A stretch of 36,344 bases of DNA, taken from contig MFXK01000035.1 of the NCBI GenBank assembly GCA_001788835.1, forward strand, positions 1 through 36,344. The letters are read 5' to 3'. Shown here piece by piece: positions 15,913 through 24,406 of this stretch (positions are counted from its first letter, which is position 1; each line of letters begins with the position of its first letter). The position numbers were made by a program, and so were the translations under genes. A model generated the notes under the pieces. That model saw only the letters and a program-made list of their open reading frames with translations, ran no database searches and was not told the DNA's origin. Origin of the DNA: Candidatus Peregrinibacteria bacterium RIFOXYB2_FULL_33_20. Lineage in GTDB: Bacteria > Patescibacteriota > Gracilibacteria > UBA1369 > GWF2-33-10.

Positions 15913-16548
15913 TTAAATACAAATAAATTTCAAATAATTTATCTTATCTCCTAAATTTAGGTGGGTTTTTTCATATTTAGTCTGTATCGACAAAACTTCA
16001 TCTCTCAGCTTACTGCTATCATAAATATCCCGATTCGTTTGAAGCGGCTGAATTTTCATCACTTTCAAAATATTTAAAGTATAATCAAAAAAAGCCGTAT
16101 GATCAGTTTTTAAATGAATAATCCCATTGGGTTTCAAAACTTTCTTATAAATTGCTAAAAATTTTGGATTAGTCAGACGATGCTTTTCATTTCTTGCCTT
16201 AGGTTGAGGATCTGGGAAGGTAATCCAAAGTTCAGAAATTTTGATGTTTTGAAAAAATTCTTCCAGTCTTTCAATTAAAATATTCAAAAAAATCACATTA
16301 TCAAGTTTTTTTTCCTTAGCTGATTTCGACCCAAACCAAATTCTATCAGCTTTTCTATCTACGCCAATAAATAACCTATCAGGATATTTCTCGGCTAAAG
16401 CGATACTATATTCACCTTTGCCACAACCCAACTCCAAAACAATTTCCTGATTCTGATAAGCTGACAAAAATGATACGAAAGGCTCAACCTCATAAAAAAC
16501 ATTAGCAAAATTTTTGACTTCCTCAATATGAATTTTCTTTTTTCTCAT
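15913..16548 (-). CDS. trmB: tRNA (guanine-N7-)-methyltransferase TrmB
   Basis: TrmB methylates G46 of tRNA using S-adenosylmethionine. The 211-aa protein carries the SAM motif VLELGCGKGEYSIALAEKYP (37-56) and FIGVDRKADRIWFG. It also has the family hallmark ELWITFPDPQPKARNEKHRL (about 106-125), with TNPKFLAIYKKVLKPNGIIHLKTDH. The N-terminal part is short, as is common in compact genomes. The ATG overlaps the TGA of the upstream membrane protein gene in an ATGA arrangement, so the two are translationally coupled. Confidence 0.93.
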   Translation of the reverse strand: MRKKKIHIEEVKNFANVFYEVEPFVSFLSAYQNQEIVLELGCGKGEYSIALAEKYPDRLFIGVDRKADRIWFGSKSAKEKKLDNVIFLNILIERLEEFFQNIKISELWITFPDPQPKARNEKHRLTNPKFLAIYKKVLKPNGIIHLKTDHTAFFDYTLNILKVMKIQPLQTNRDIYDSSKLRDEVLSIQTKYEKTHLNLGDKINYLKFICI

Positions 16549-16874
16549 TGATTCAAATCTGATTTGACAAGATTCTTTGCATCAGTGCCAGCAAAAAGCT
16601 GCTTGCCTTTTGATAATAAATTTTTAATATTTTCATAACCGCCGCTAGCCGCCAAACCAATAGCCAATCCTAATACAATTGCATCAATCCAGTCAATGTT
16701 TGGATACAAATCCAGTACATATTTTTTTAAAAAAATATAAATCAACCCAAAAGCCAAAGCCACAAAACAAGCATAATCATTATTTTCTGATTTCAGGAAT
16801 ATCCTTTTTATCAATTCCGTCAAGCCAGAAATCACTGCAATCAATAACAAAATATCTACACTGATTGTTTGCAT
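16545..16874 (-). CDS. Small membrane protein, holin-like
   Basis: This 109-aa protein has three hydrophobic segments: about 6-26, 35-53 and 62-80. The last is WIDAIVLGLAIGLAASGGYENIKNLL. A short amphipathic stretch, a small cluster of Gly/Ala and a soluble charged tail (KGKQLFAGTDAKNLVKS) resemble phage-type small holins, whose third segment often ends GLY(D/E)NIK. It is not next to any lysin or phage gene, so a lytic role is unproven; it could be a cellular membrane protein. It precedes trmB with a 4-base ATGA overlap. Confidence 0.5.
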   Translation of the reverse strand: MQTISVDILLLIAVISGLTELIKRIFLKSENNDYACFVALAFGLIYIFLKKYVLDLYPNIDWIDAIVLGLAIGLAASGGYENIKNLLSKGKQLFAGTDAKNLVKSDLNQ

Positions 16875-17034
16875 GTTTAAATAAAACTTATAAATTATAG
16901 TTAATTTAATTTAATTATACGCACTTTAAACAAGCTGTACACAATAATTTTTACCTTCGTCAACTTTATTTTACTTTTAAAATAAGGTAAAATTTGATAA
17001 AATCATATGAAATACTTTATTAATCATAATTAAT

Positions 17035-17439
17035 ATGAAAACCAATATGGGAAAAACCATTGTTCAGTTATCCGTAGTGATTGCCATGATCGTGGCAGCG
17101 CTAGGTGTCGGTTATGCGTTTAGCAATCCAGCTTTAGCGGCTGATGCTACTTCTGTTATCAATGCCAACGATCAAATTTTTCAAACCTCATCAGGAGGCA
17201 GTGTTAGAACTCTTATCCAGACTATTCTTAATTTCGTATTAGGATTTTTAGGCTTAGTGGCCGTTGGATATTTAATTTATGGTGGCTTCCTGGTTTTAAC
17301 TGGTGGTGCGGAAGATGCTATTGAAAAAGGCAAAACCGTTATGAAGAATGCGGTGATTGGTATTGTAATCATTGTTGTATCATTCGCAGTCGTAAACACT
17401 CTTATTTCAGGCTTGGCAACGGGTACCGAGGCGGCATAA
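17035..17439 (+). CDS. TrbC/VirB2-like small pilin protein
   Basis: The product is 134 aa. It has a signal peptide (MKTNMGKTIVQLSVVIAMIV, cleavage probably after ALA near 33-35). A short hydrophilic segment follows, then two membrane helices at about 62-86 (ILNFVLGFLGLVAVGYLIYGG) and 106-128 (VIGIVIIVVSFAVVNTLISG). Between them lies the charged loop LTGGAEDAIEKGKTVMKNA. This is the layout of VirB2/TrbC-type pilins, which form the conjugative T4SS filament. Similar genes are frequent in Patescibacteria without a full T4SS nearby, and none is seen here. It is monocistronic, with a strong terminator 24 bp downstream, which suits a highly expressed structural protein. Confidence 0.75.
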   Translation: MKTNMGKTIVQLSVVIAMIVAALGVGYAFSNPALAADATSVINANDQIFQTSSGGSVRTLIQTILNFVLGFLGLVAVGYLIYGGFLVLTGGAEDAIEKGKTVMKNAVIGIVIIVVSFAVVNTLISGLATGTEAA

Positions 17440-17462
17440 GAAAAAAACTTAACTTAATTTTT

Positions 17463-17493
17463 AAAACCCCATTCTACAAAAATGGGGTTTTTT
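17463..17493 (+). terminator. Strong intrinsic terminator after the pilin gene
   Basis: AAAACCCCATT (17463-17473) and AATGGGGTTTT (17481-17491) form a perfect 11-bp stem with a 7-base loop, and the descending arm continues as a T-run. It is the clearest terminator in the window. It may also serve the convergent PRC-barrel gene, since the A-tract makes it usable in both directions. Confidence 0.9.
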
Positions 17494-17513
17494 AATTGCC
17501 AGGTTTTTTAAAT

Positions 17514-18017
17514 CTAAGCTGGGACAAAATTAACCACTTTAATTTTTTCTTTTTCGTAAACATCCTTCACAATAATGACATTTTGTTTGACTTCCACAAT
17601 ATTTTCCCAGGGAATTCGGTGAGGTTTAGATTTAATAAATACAAAAACCTTCTTTATCACTTCCAGATGTTTAATAAATCCAGCTTCAGGCGATAAACAA
17701 ATTTCCGTAACCTTACCCAGATAGTCACCTTCATCAGTTAACACTTTTTTACCATAAATCTGACCTCTTTTGTTCATGATGTCTGCCTTTGGGAGTTCTC
17801 TAAAATTCTTAAAAGCAATTTGATTACCAACAGTAAAGTACTTTTTTCCATATTTCACGATATCTAGCGGCTCAATATAAGCTTTTTTTTGTTTCAAAAC
17901 AAAACCCGCAATTTTACCGTTATCAGGATCAAAAATTGCCGTTTTGACAGTGGCAATCACTTCATTATTAGAGTTCAACACTTTATATTTTGCCAAATTA
18001 CTGTAAGCAATATCCAT
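17514..18017 (-). CDS. PRC-barrel domain protein
   Basis: This 167-aa protein looks like two PRC-barrel units. The first (about 10-75) has VLNSNNEVIATVKTAIFDPDNGKIAGFVL and the second (about 85-160) has GKKVLTDEGDYLGKVTEICLSP. Each follows the pattern G..V....G..LGKV.D...D...G.I. The second also has the closing HRIPWENIVEVKQNVIIV. PRC barrels occur in RimM and in photosynthetic reaction-centre H subunits and often bind RNA, proteins or membranes; the role here is unknown. It starts 2 bp after the stop of the site-2 protease gene and is co-transcribed with it. Confidence 0.8.
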   Translation of the reverse strand: MDIAYSNLAKYKVLNSNNEVIATVKTAIFDPDNGKIAGFVLKQKKAYIEPLDIVKYGKKYFTVGNQIAFKNFRELPKADIMNKRGQIYGKKVLTDEGDYLGKVTEICLSPEAGFIKHLEVIKKVFVFIKSKPHRIPWENIVEVKQNVIIVKDVYEKEKIKVVNFVPA

Positions 18018-18019
18018 TT

Positions 18020-18643
18020 TTAAGTATTGGTATAAATAAAAGTGGCAATAAAATCATATACCAAACTAATAAATCGACTGATTAATGATCCGTGAAAAAT
18101 TGCCTTCAAAACATAAGCATCAAACAAAAGCAATAAAAGCACATAAACCACGCCTTTTTGCATAAACTCCTGATATTGATATTGATATCTAGAAGGAATA
18201 AACAAGGCCAAAATTTTGGAACCATCAAAAGGAGGCAAAGGGATTAAATTAAAGACTGCCAACACAATGCTCAAAGTAAAAATGCTGTTCAAAATTTCTA
18301 GTAGCCAATCAAAATTCGCACCAAAGCTCAGATATTTAAGAGGCAGAGCAATCAAAAAAGCTGTAGCCAAATTAGAAATTGGTCCGGCAATCGCAGTCAA
18401 AGCACTGTCTCGAATTGGTTTCTTAAAATTCCGATCGTTAATGATCACGGGTTTTCCCCAGCCAATATGGAAAATAAAAAGCGCCAATGTCCCCAGTAAA
18501 TCCATATGTCGAATAGGATTTAAACTAAGCCGGCCATCAATCTTTGGTGTTTTGTCTCCCAAAAGGTTTGCCACAAAAGCATGTGAAAATTCATGAATGG
18601 TCACTCCCACAATCAAAGCGATAAGAAAAGCTAAAAAAGACAT
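18020..18643 (-). CDS. Site-2 protease family (M50) membrane metalloprotease
   Basis: The 207-aa protein is mostly hydrophobic, with about five membrane segments. The zinc motif HEFSH (17-21) is in the first helix, and the third ligand lies in NLIPLPPFDGSKILALF, where Asp of PPFDG is the metal ligand. GPISNLATAF is the expected conserved loop. It lacks PDZ and CBS domains, so it belongs to the short S2P group (YwhC-like). Such proteases cleave within membranes, often releasing regulators or trimming signal peptides; the substrate is unknown. It precedes the PRC-barrel gene by 2 bp. Confidence 0.88.
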   Translation of the reverse strand: MSFLAFLIALIVGVTIHEFSHAFVANLLGDKTPKIDGRLSLNPIRHMDLLGTLALFIFHIGWGKPVIINDRNFKKPIRDSALTAIAGPISNLATAFLIALPLKYLSFGANFDWLLEILNSIFTLSIVLAVFNLIPLPPFDGSKILALFIPSRYQYQYQEFMQKGVVYVLLLLLFDAYVLKAIFHGSLISRFISLVYDFIATFIYTNT

Positions 18644-18671
18644 GGAAATTTAGTCATTAAAGATTATTTTT

Positions 18672-18700
18672 ATCATATAATTCAAAAAAAACTTTTACAA
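18672..18700 (-). promoter_or_regulatory. Promoter for the S2P/PRC-barrel operon
   Basis: On the minus strand TTGTAA (18695-18700) and TATGAT (18672-18677) are separated by 17 bases. The -10 box matches five of six and the -35 box four of six. It lies 28 bases upstream of the S2P start. Confidence 0.5.
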
Positions 18701-18930
18701 TGAAAAATTCTTATAGCTATGAGCTATTGACTGATGTTTATTATTAAAATCTGTACTTTTTACGAAAAAAGACTATAATGCCAACGTTAGGCTTAATTGA
18801 CTAATTTACCAAAATGTTGTTAAACAAGCAACAAACGGTAACTCTCCCATAAAATCATAATATTGAAAAGCTAATGTTCTTTAAGCGTTAGCTGTTTTCA
18901 GGTTTAGCCCTAAAAAAAACAAAATTTTTG

Positions 18931-18939
18931 TGCTAAAAT
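18931..18939 (+). promoter_or_regulatory. Extended -10 promoter close to the giant gene start
   Basis: TGCTAAAAT is an extended -10 element. It lies 17 bases before the ATG, so transcripts would have a leader of only about ten bases, close to leaderless. No -35 box is recognisable. Confidence 0.4.
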
Positions 18940-18956
18940 ATTAAGATTTAATCAAT

Positions 18957-21900
18957 ATGGGACAAATGTTTTTCCATAACATCAAGACTTGGATAAAAAA
19001 TAAATTTTCTTTTGGAGAAAAAAGAAGACTTTTTGCGAACACTGCTGGCGAAGGCGGACAGGGCGCTAGAGAAAATTTAGAGCGATTGACTAAGGCTGAG
19101 AGAATTATCTGGGAAATTTTACAGACTAAAGGAACCCGTAATCAGGAAGAACAATATGTTTATGAACAGTTAGAGCAAAAACAACATGCAGAAGCTAATT
19201 TAACCTACATCCATAACCCCATCGTTAAGGATTATTGTTTATGCTTACTACATAAAATTGAACATAAAGAAGGTCTGGCAGAATATGAAAAAATATTTTT
19301 GCGGGATAATGAAGAGGAAATTCAAAATTTAAGATTACAAAAAGGTCAAAATGAGAATTTTGGCTTGAAAGATGAAGAAATCAGAACCCTTTATGCCAAT
19401 GTGGTGGAGGAAGAAAAAGGCGCAGCGTATAGAATAAATAGAACCATACTGGCTTCTCGAAACAAAATGTATGCATTGCTGGCCAACGAAACTGAAAAAA
19501 TTGAGGATAGCACCAAGTTAGGCATTAGATCAATTTTTGACCTAGTCAAAGACAAAAAATTAATGAATAGGATGAGTAAAGAAAAATTAGCCACTGAAGA
19601 AGAAATGACCGCCAAATGGGAAGAGATTGAAAAGCAAATCGCTGACTTCATTCATAAATTTTTACCACAAGAACAGACAAGATTTAATCAATATTTAAAA
19701 TCTTTCCCTCACGATGTTCAAGATTCTGAGAAAAAAAAGAAATTTTTAAGTGGTGATATGCCTCATGGGACAGAAGCATTTCCTTACGCTTTGACTCAAT
19801 ATTTTTTGGATTTTAATCCTGTCTACAGCGGCGATGAAGATAAAATCGGCAAGGCTTATAAAAATTTGTTAAAAAAATATGAAATTCATAGCAATCTAAG
19901 CAATATCAGAGAGGCGTTAAGATTGCACAATCTCCAATTCAACTCAGAAAATTTAGACCGAAAAAAAAGAAATCTGGCCACAGCGGCTGAGCAAGCAAGG
20001 CGATATTTTGAGGAAAAAACGAAAGATCAAGCCCAAGGCGTGATTCACTTAGATGATCCGCAAGTACAAGCATTCATAGATAAGCAACAATTGGGCCCAA
20101 CGGTAAAAAAAATTCTGGCAGCAAAAGAAACAGGACAAAATACCAAAACTATCACGATTGAAGAGTTAACAGCCATGCAAACACAATTGGAAGGGCAAAT
20201 GAAAGATTCTGAAATTACAAGAGTAGAAGCGGCACAAGGAAGAGAGGCGGCTAGCGCTAAGCTTGGCGTGATGGGAAGATTGATGTCCGTCAAGAATCTC
20301 TTAGTAAATCAGCCTAGCAAAAAGAACGACCATGGCGAAATAATAGCAAAAGATAAAAGTTCCAAAACTATTTATCATAAGATAAAAATTTGGGCGGATA
20401 AACAAGCAAAGAAAAAAAATGACATTAGATCTAAAACAAAGCTAGAAGAACATAAGCAGCAACTACGAAGCGATATTGAAGATGTTAAAGGCAGTAAGAA
20501 ACTTTTGGAAGGCTTAACATCTAGCATAGGAAACTTTGATAATTACTTTTTATTTACTGAAGGCGTCTATGATACACGCTTTCACAGCAATATGGTTGAT
20601 GTAAGGTTTCAAGGTGAAAAACTTATAAATGCTGTGAATCAATATATTAATATTCAAGAACCAGGGGCTCAAAATTATTTAAGAAATATTATTTTACCTG
20701 AAATAAAAGAACAGGTAGCCAGCTGGGAAGAAAAAATAAATAGAATCAAGGGTTCTTCCCTTTCAATAAATGCTAAAAGCCATTTCCAAACTGAATACAC
20801 CAAATTTAAAGATAAGTTAAAACCTTCCACCCATCCAGGCCTTTTGAAAGAACTATCAGAAAGATTTCCTGGTCAAGAAGGGGAAGAAAATGAATTTGTA
20901 ACAATTTTTGATAAGGCTTTTGAAGCCGCTATAACAACTCCTGATGAGGGAAAACCAGATGAAGTGTTTTTTGATTCACAAAAATTTTTAAACCCATTAA
21001 AAGAATACATATTAACCCTGCCAAAAGATTTGCGAACTTATGCTGATGACGTGCAAACAGCTGATAAGTCTATGGAAAAAATTAACGAAGAAAGAAGCGA
21101 AATTTCCAAACAATTAATGGCCATTCAACAACTTCGGGATAATTTCGCGGAAACTGAAGACCAGAAATCCTTCAATTACCTGCAAAAACTTCAAGATGAA
21201 CTTAAAAGTCTTGATGATAATCCTGATCCAAGCGAAGAAGGTCAGCTCGCAAAGTTAATGAGAACGGAAACAATGGTACGCCAGCATGGAGACTTATTCG
21301 CCAAAATGGGTATTGATATCGAACGAAATTTGGAAGAAGGAACAGTAGCTCAAATCATTTCTCAACGTAATCAGGCTTCAGAAGAACAACTAAAACAAAC
21401 AGTAAAAGACTATAAGCAGGCTTTAGGACAAAATATGCCCACTTATCCGCCCAGAGCAGTTAATCCGGAAACATTCTTACTGCCTGAATCTATTCATTGC
21501 AAAGCGGTTGAAGGTCAGTGTCGTGTTTATCCGCAAACTTCTGCCATCATTGATAGGATTAAGAATGCTAATCAAACTCATTTTCGCGTGATCAGCAGAC
21601 AAACGGCCATGACCATCCCTGAAATAAAAACAGAACTTGAAAAAAGAAGCGATGGAACCATTAAGGGTTTTGATACTATCGATTGCCACAGAAATCAAAG
21701 CAATTCAAGTAAAATACAACCAATGGGTATCCAGGTCACCTATGGAGAAGACCCAAATAAGCAATATGCAATTTATGTGTTTGATGATTTCCAAAAGCAA
21801 CTACAAATTAGAAATATTGGAAACAATAAAGAAGCTGTTGATCATGTTTTAGCTAGTTTCTTGAGGGAGGAGCATATTCACAGCATCCAAGAAACAAAAG

Positions 21901-24380
21901 GCAAAACGTTAAGCCAATGGTTACAAAAATTTCAAAGTCATCAGGCGGAATGGAATGATATTGTTACTAATTTTCAGAATTTTTATGGTTATTCAAACCG
22001 GCCAGAAGACAGAAATGTTTTAAAAGAAATTTTAGCTCAGATCACAATTGCCGATGGACGCAACTTCAGTAAGGCTTACCAGCCAATGGTTGATACTGTT
22101 AACAACATTGCCCATCAAGAAGGAATTAATTTAGATCTGTTATCAGATAAAGTGACTAGCCGAACTGAAATGGAAATGGGAATACAAGAAGTATCCGCTC
22201 AACACGATATTGGCGCCAACGGATTAAATATCTTCGGTGATAATAATGAAACTAGTACGTCTCAAGAAACTGAAAATGAGGAAAATGTGGCTAAGAAAAA
22301 AAATGACATGATAGAGGAAATTGGAAGAATTACCCAAAGTCCTGACAAAGAATCTTCTGATGGACACGGTGGAGAGATAAAGCCTCATTATCTAAATATT
22401 GAAAATCTAAAAAAAAGGATAAAACAAGCTGACGTTGATTATGATTTTCAGATGCTCAATGACGCACAAAATGATTTGGAAGAATTGAAAAATGCCTTAA
22501 ATTTATTTAATACGAACACGGATAATGCAAAAAATGATTTTAAACCATTAGAACAACGTTACAAAGCCATTAAAACCGACTATTTGGAAAAATTAGAAAA
22601 ACACTTAAAAGAAGCCGAAGCGGTCAGTGCGCCATCAGTATCTTTTTTGCAAGATTTGTGGAATAATACCAGGTTTCTTTCTATACATAGCTGTGGCACC
22701 ATTATTAAGGAAGCCTGGGGACATTTCAAAGAAGAACACGAAACCAACGAAAATTTCAAATCTCACTTAGTTGGGCATCATATAGGCGGTGCCACTGCAT
22801 ACGGCAGTAAACAAAAAGCCAAGAAGCAAAGTGATGAACAACACAAAGTGCATGAATGGGTAGAGATGTTCAAAGGTATCAGCGAGGTGGAAATTGATGA
22901 ATTGATGTATAATTGTACGGATGAATTTCAGCTCAAAGCCTTATTGGAACATAAAGCCAATACCATCGGTGATTTGAGTTTTGGCGATAAGGCCGTATGG
23001 AGAGGTATAGAACGCACGCTTGGCAAAAGAATATATAGTCGTAGACAAGCTGAATATGCAATTGATGAACGTTATGGTAAAAACACAGCTTTAGAGCTGA
23101 ATAAATCAGCTAAAGCTAAATATAACGGCAAGGCTAATGAATTCAAAGAATTAGTACGAGCCCAGCAAAATCAAATGGACATTTGGAATGAAATGGTAGA
23201 GCACGTTGAGCATGCCAAACTTGCTAAACAAAGAAAACCATGGGTTGATTCCATGCACTATGACGCAGCTTTCCGATATTCCATTGACGATGGTAAGTCA
23301 ACGCCACAAAAAGCTTTTTATTATTTATTTAAAGGTTATAGCCTTGGCATATTGACACCTGAAGCAATGGAAGAACTGCAACAATCAAAATTAAACGACT
23401 TTCCTCCAATAGAAAATCTAGGCAAAGTACTGGAAGAACATGAAAAAGGTATTGTTTTCAAACCGCCAAAAAGAATTGCCGCTATGATGGATAAATTAGG
23501 TTATCACTATCATACGGAACTTGATTTTATATCTGCACTTAAGCCTTTCAAAAACCATGGCAGTCCCACTGATCCTGATTATTTAATTTGGGAATGGTGG
23601 CTGGCTGGAGAAAGATTTGGAGAATCTGACAAGGCAGCTGAACGTTTGAACAAGGCTTTCTCTAGAGCTAAAGCCAGCGCTGATCCTGATTGGTCAGAGG
23701 AAATGTTATGGCATTTGTCTGAAAGAGATTTCAAAACTGCTTTGGAAAAAACCGGATCCATGTCAGCTGATAAAATATCATCAAATTGTATGGCAAATTC
23801 CTATAAAACATTAATATATTATGCTAGTGTTCAAAATGACAATATATTCGAAAAAATGCTTAAAAAATTCGTAACTATAGATCGATATGTTTTTGAAGAT
23901 TCATATAAGTCTGATAAAGGCAATATCACGATAGATCAATCAGGCGGTCCAGTAAAAGACAGACCATCAGCTCCAGGATATTGGAAAACAGACCTTGATG
24001 TTAAATCAGTAATGCCTCCATCAACTGCATTTGGAACATATAGATATGTTTTATTCAAAGGAATGCAAGCTTATGCACAAGGTGGTCTTTCGGCTGCCAG
24101 AAAAGAAATAATCAGGTATGGAATGGCTCTAGGTGTTTATAATGATAATTCCGAAACAAAAGATTTTTTAGCAACTCAATGGGGAGCAGATTATCAAAAT
24201 ATTTTAACTAGGTCAGGAGAAAAAGAAATTTTATCAGGCGAAATCATGACAAAATATAAAGATATGCCATTAACACATTTAAATAAATTTGAAGGTAAAG
24301 CTCTTGCTGATTGGATGGGTGGTAACGAAAAATACAAATCATTAATTGGAAGCGCAAGCTCTTCTAAAACAACAGCATAA
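18957..24380 (+). CDS. Giant cytoplasmic-looking protein of unknown function
   Basis: This is a single uninterrupted 1807-aa frame. It has no signal peptide and no transmembrane segment. The first 30 residues (MGQMFFHNIKTWIKNKFSFG) are amphipathic and basic. Most of residues 40-800 and 1130-1270 is charged helix with coiled-coil character. A more globular part, about 840-990, holds Cys, His and aromatic residues and includes REEHIHS near 970. A second globular part (about 1280-1620) is rich in Trp and aromatic residues. An acidic spacer near 1090-1140 separates them. I recognise no domain. A second ATG three codons later is possible. It stands alone, convergent with thrS. It might be a structural or secretion-linked protein; this is speculation. 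Confidence 0.7.
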   Translation: MGQMFFHNIKTWIKNKFSFGEKRRLFANTAGEGGQGARENLERLTKAERIIWEILQTKGTRNQEEQYVYEQLEQKQHAEANLTYIHNPIVKDYCLCLLHKIEHKEGLAEYEKIFLRDNEEEIQNLRLQKGQNENFGLKDEEIRTLYANVVEEEKGAAYRINRTILASRNKMYALLANETEKIEDSTKLGIRSIFDLVKDKKLMNRMSKEKLATEEEMTAKWEEIEKQIADFIHKFLPQEQTRFNQYLKSFPHDVQDSEKKKKFLSGDMPHGTEAFPYALTQYFLDFNPVYSGDEDKIGKAYKNLLKKYEIHSNLSNIREALRLHNLQFNSENLDRKKRNLATAAEQARRYFEEKTKDQAQGVIHLDDPQVQAFIDKQQLGPTVKKILAAKETGQNTKTITIEELTAMQTQLEGQMKDSEITRVEAAQGREAASAKLGVMGRLMSVKNLLVNQPSKKNDHGEIIAKDKSSKTIYHKIKIWADKQAKKKNDIRSKTKLEEHKQQLRSDIEDVKGSKKLLEGLTSSIGNFDNYFLFTEGVYDTRFHSNMVDVRFQGEKLINAVNQYINIQEPGAQNYLRNIILPEIKEQVASWEEKINRIKGSSLSINAKSHFQTEYTKFKDKLKPSTHPGLLKELSERFPGQEGEENEFVTIFDKAFEAAITTPDEGKPDEVFFDSQKFLNPLKEYILTLPKDLRTYADDVQTADKSMEKINEERSEISKQLMAIQQLRDNFAETEDQKSFNYLQKLQDELKSLDDNPDPSEEGQLAKLMRTETMVRQHGDLFAKMGIDIERNLEEGTVAQIISQRNQASEEQLKQTVKDYKQALGQNMPTYPPRAVNPETFLLPESIHCKAVEGQCRVYPQTSAIIDRIKNANQTHFRVISRQTAMTIPEIKTELEKRSDGTIKGFDTIDCHRNQSNSSKIQPMGIQVTYGEDPNKQYAIYVFDDFQKQLQIRNIGNNKEAVDHVLASFLREEHIHSIQETKGKTLSQWLQKFQSHQAEWNDIVTNFQNFYGYSNRPEDRNVLKEILAQITIADGRNFSKAYQPMVDTVNNIAHQEGINLDLLSDKVTSRTEMEMGIQEVSAQHDIGANGLNIFGDNNETSTSQETENEENVAKKKNDMIEEIGRITQSPDKESSDGHGGEIKPHYLNIENLKKRIKQADVDYDFQMLNDAQNDLEELKNALNLFNTNTDNAKNDFKPLEQRYKAIKTDYLEKLEKHLKEAEAVSAPSVSFLQDLWNNTRFLSIHSCGTIIKEAWGHFKEEHETNENFKSHLVGHHIGGATAYGSKQKAKKQSDEQHKVHEWVEMFKGISEVEIDELMYNCTDEFQLKALLEHKANTIGDLSFGDKAVWRGIERTLGKRIYSRRQAEYAIDERYGKNTALELNKSAKAKYNGKANEFKELVRAQQNQMDIWNEMVEHVEHAKLAKQRKPWVDSMHYDAAFRYSIDDGKSTPQKAFYYLFKGYSLGILTPEAMEELQQSKLNDFPPIENLGKVLEEHEKGIVFKPPKRIAAMMDKLGYHYHTELDFISALKPFKNHGSPTDPDYLIWEWWLAGERFGESDKAAERLNKAFSRAKASADPDWSEEMLWHLSERDFKTALEKTGSMSADKISSNCMANSYKTLIYYASVQNDNIFEKMLKKFVTIDRYVFEDSYKSDKGNITIDQSGGPVKDRPSAPGYWKTDLDVKSVMPPSTAFGTYRYVLFKGMQAYAQGGLSAARKEIIRYGMALGVYNDNSETKDFLATQWGADYQNILTRSGEKEILSGEIMTKYKDMPLTHLNKFEGKALADWMGGNEKYKSLIGSASSSKTTA

Positions 24381-24406
24381 AGAATAATCAATTTCCCTTT
24401 CTCATC

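Larger units (their letters stand above)
18644..18956. other. Intergenic region before the giant gene
   Basis: The gap holds the S2P promoter on its left side and an extended -10 on its right. It also contains a perfect TATAAT at 18774-18779 without a good -35, and the palindrome TAGCT-ATG-AGCTA. A hairpin AGCTAATG (18869-18876) / CGTTAGCT (18886-18893), with one G-U pair, is present as well. I see no ORF or RNA gene. Confidence 0.55.

Noticed and set aside
16545-16874. Prophage remnant suggested by the holin-like gene
   Set aside because: No lysin, integrase, capsid or tail gene lies nearby and the gene is coupled to trmB.
21860-21880. Possible metalloprotease motif in the giant protein
   Set aside because: REEHIHS is not HExxH, and no third ligand pattern was visible.
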